64,000 nucleotides of DNA, from positions 558,001-622,000 of the forward strand of contig JAKNDB010000110.1 in the NCBI GenBank assembly GCA_024305405.1, read 5' to 3'. A program made the translations under genes and the position numbers. The notes under the pieces are model-generated. The model was not told where the DNA came from. It saw nothing but the letters and a program-made list of their open reading frames with translations, and did no database searches. Below are positions 62,943 to 64,000 of this stretch, one piece after another. How positions within the stretch are numbered: the stretch's first letter is position 1; each line of letters starts with the position of its first letter. This DNA comes from Dirofilaria immitis (Eukaryota; Nematoda; Chromadorea; Rhabditida; Onchocercidae).

Positions 62943-64000
62943 TCATACATGGTGAGCACAATATTCACTGTCCAATAAATGATGAGTACAAACGCAAAAA
63001 GTGTCAAAATCGTCGCCTTGCTGGACATTGACCTTTTTTTCTTTTTTGGAGAAACGTATAATTTTCTCAAAATCTTCATCATTCCATTCCAATACAATTG
63101 TTCTTGTGCCAAGAACAATTCCTGGTCGACTTAAATCATTGGTATCATTTTGGCCTAAAACCACTTCCGAACAATTCAGCACTATTACAGTAAAGAAAAG
63201 CATGATTAATATAATCTTTGCTCAGAATAAATCAATTCAAAGCAACGGAGTTGATAATTTTTGTTGAAAATCAGTTATCATAGACCTTCACTTTTTATGA
63301 TTAAACATTTCAAACAAGACAAACCAAGTATGAGATATTTTTTTCCTATTCGTATTTTGGGGCATCTGCAAGCAGTACGTTTGCCAGATATCCATAACGA
63401 CTGTTCACCACGGCGTAAACGGATTCCAGGATCACGTTTGTAGATTGCCAGCACTATTAACCGGTACTTGCTCCATCCATCGACACTTTCACGTCTTATT
63501 ACTTGTACTTCGACTGCTGAATTTATGTTATGCTGTTGGCATTAGAAAGGTGATTGTTGGAAATTTCAAAATTCTCGAAAATTCTCTTTCCATCAATTAA
63601 ATGAAAAATATGAATGAAATTGGAAAAATTACCGTAATCTCTCCTGCAGTACTTTTTTTGCGTTAATCGTTTCGGTATAGCCCTGCATTTCGGACATTTC
63701 GCTGAAAATCATTTGCTGCAATTCAGAGAAAAGAATTTTCTGACATTACCAAAAATCAAATTTATGAAAATTAGCTTTTAAACAATCTTACCGTCATGAA
63801 TTGTTGAATCGCTAACAGAAGTGCCTGAAATTTCATTGAGATTTATTCAGTGGTTCGAAGAAAGGAAACATCAATTTAAATATCTTAAAATCTTAAGCTA
63901 AAGAAGGAATTCTGTAACCATATGTTGAAGAAGACTTACAAAACTCATTTATTAAAGGAGCATTAAGACCAATGTTAATGAAAATCCTTGATGTGTTAAC
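62943..64000 (-). CDS. unc-6: Netrin C-terminal (NTR) exons, continues past right edge
   Basis: Five exons on the minus strand with matching phases: 63940-64000 (open at the edge), 63792-63824, 63633-63701, 63325-63516, 62943-63154. Netrin/UNC-6 is a secreted laminin-related cue that steers axons and migrating cells through UNC-40/DCC and UNC-5. The window holds the linker after the EGF-like repeats and the whole NTR domain: KCPKCRAIPKRL, KKYCRRDYAVEVQVIRR, YRLIVLAIYKRD, LRRGEQSLWISGKRTACRCP, KIRIGKKYLILGQND and RPGIVLGTRTIVLEW, then a basic stretch (IIRFSKKEKK). This spacing of cysteines and the RRGEQSLW...CRCPKIR...KKYLILG block is typical of netrin rather than TIMP or complement NTR modules. 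The tail after FSKKEKK is longer than in vertebrate netrins and ends CAHHV. The laminin VI and LE domains should lie to the right. Confidence 0.92.

Overview
The window reads as nuclear DNA of a nematode. It is AT-rich, its genes are built of many short exons with short GT-AG introns, several first exons sit directly behind acceptor-like sequence of the kind used for spliced-leader trans-splicing, and two gene pairs look polycistronic or nearly so. A clade III (spirurid or filarial) worm is my inference from overall style and is not shown by any single marker. No bacterial, viral or intact transposon genes were recognised.

Layout. 2.2-5.9 kb (minus): a complete DENND2-type Rab guanine-nucleotide-exchange protein, 13 exons whose phases all agree. 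4.4-12.3 kb: a large inverted duplication with 2.38-kb arms, almost identical, around a 3.16-kb unique spacer. The arms carry the first four exons of the DENND2-like gene, so a truncated head-to-head copy lies at 10.8-11.9 kb on the plus strand. 15.6-22.4 kb (plus): a 17-exon metabotropic GABA-B receptor subunit 1 gene (gbb-1). 22.4-37.8 kb: mostly gene-poor, with simple-sequence repeats, a perfect 34-bp palindrome, a possible nuclear-receptor relic and a few weak exon candidates. 37.9-58.7 kb (minus): four genes in one orientation, which are TXNDC11-like (thioredoxin/PDI-like, ER), a Cys-rich probably surface-anchored protein, a lipase maturation factor (ER membrane) and mannosyl-oligosaccharide glucosidase (ER glucosidase I). 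Around 59.9-61.1 kb (plus): the 3' exons of an unrecognised acidic protein. 62.9-64.0 kb (minus): the last five exons of netrin (unc-6), encoding the C-terminal NTR domain; the rest lies beyond the right edge.

How they fit together: three of the four genes in the 38-59 kb block act on folding or N-glycan trimming of secretory proteins in the ER. The stop codon of the Cys-rich gene lies only about 36 bp upstream of the trans-splice-like acceptor of the TXNDC11-like gene, which suggests an operon. gbb-1 and netrin are neuronal signalling and guidance genes.

Quality caution: gbb-1, MOGS and the TXNDC11-like gene each carry small deletions, mostly in T/A homopolymers, that break otherwise conserved exons. 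The simplest reading is uncorrected sequencing indels rather than three decaying genes.
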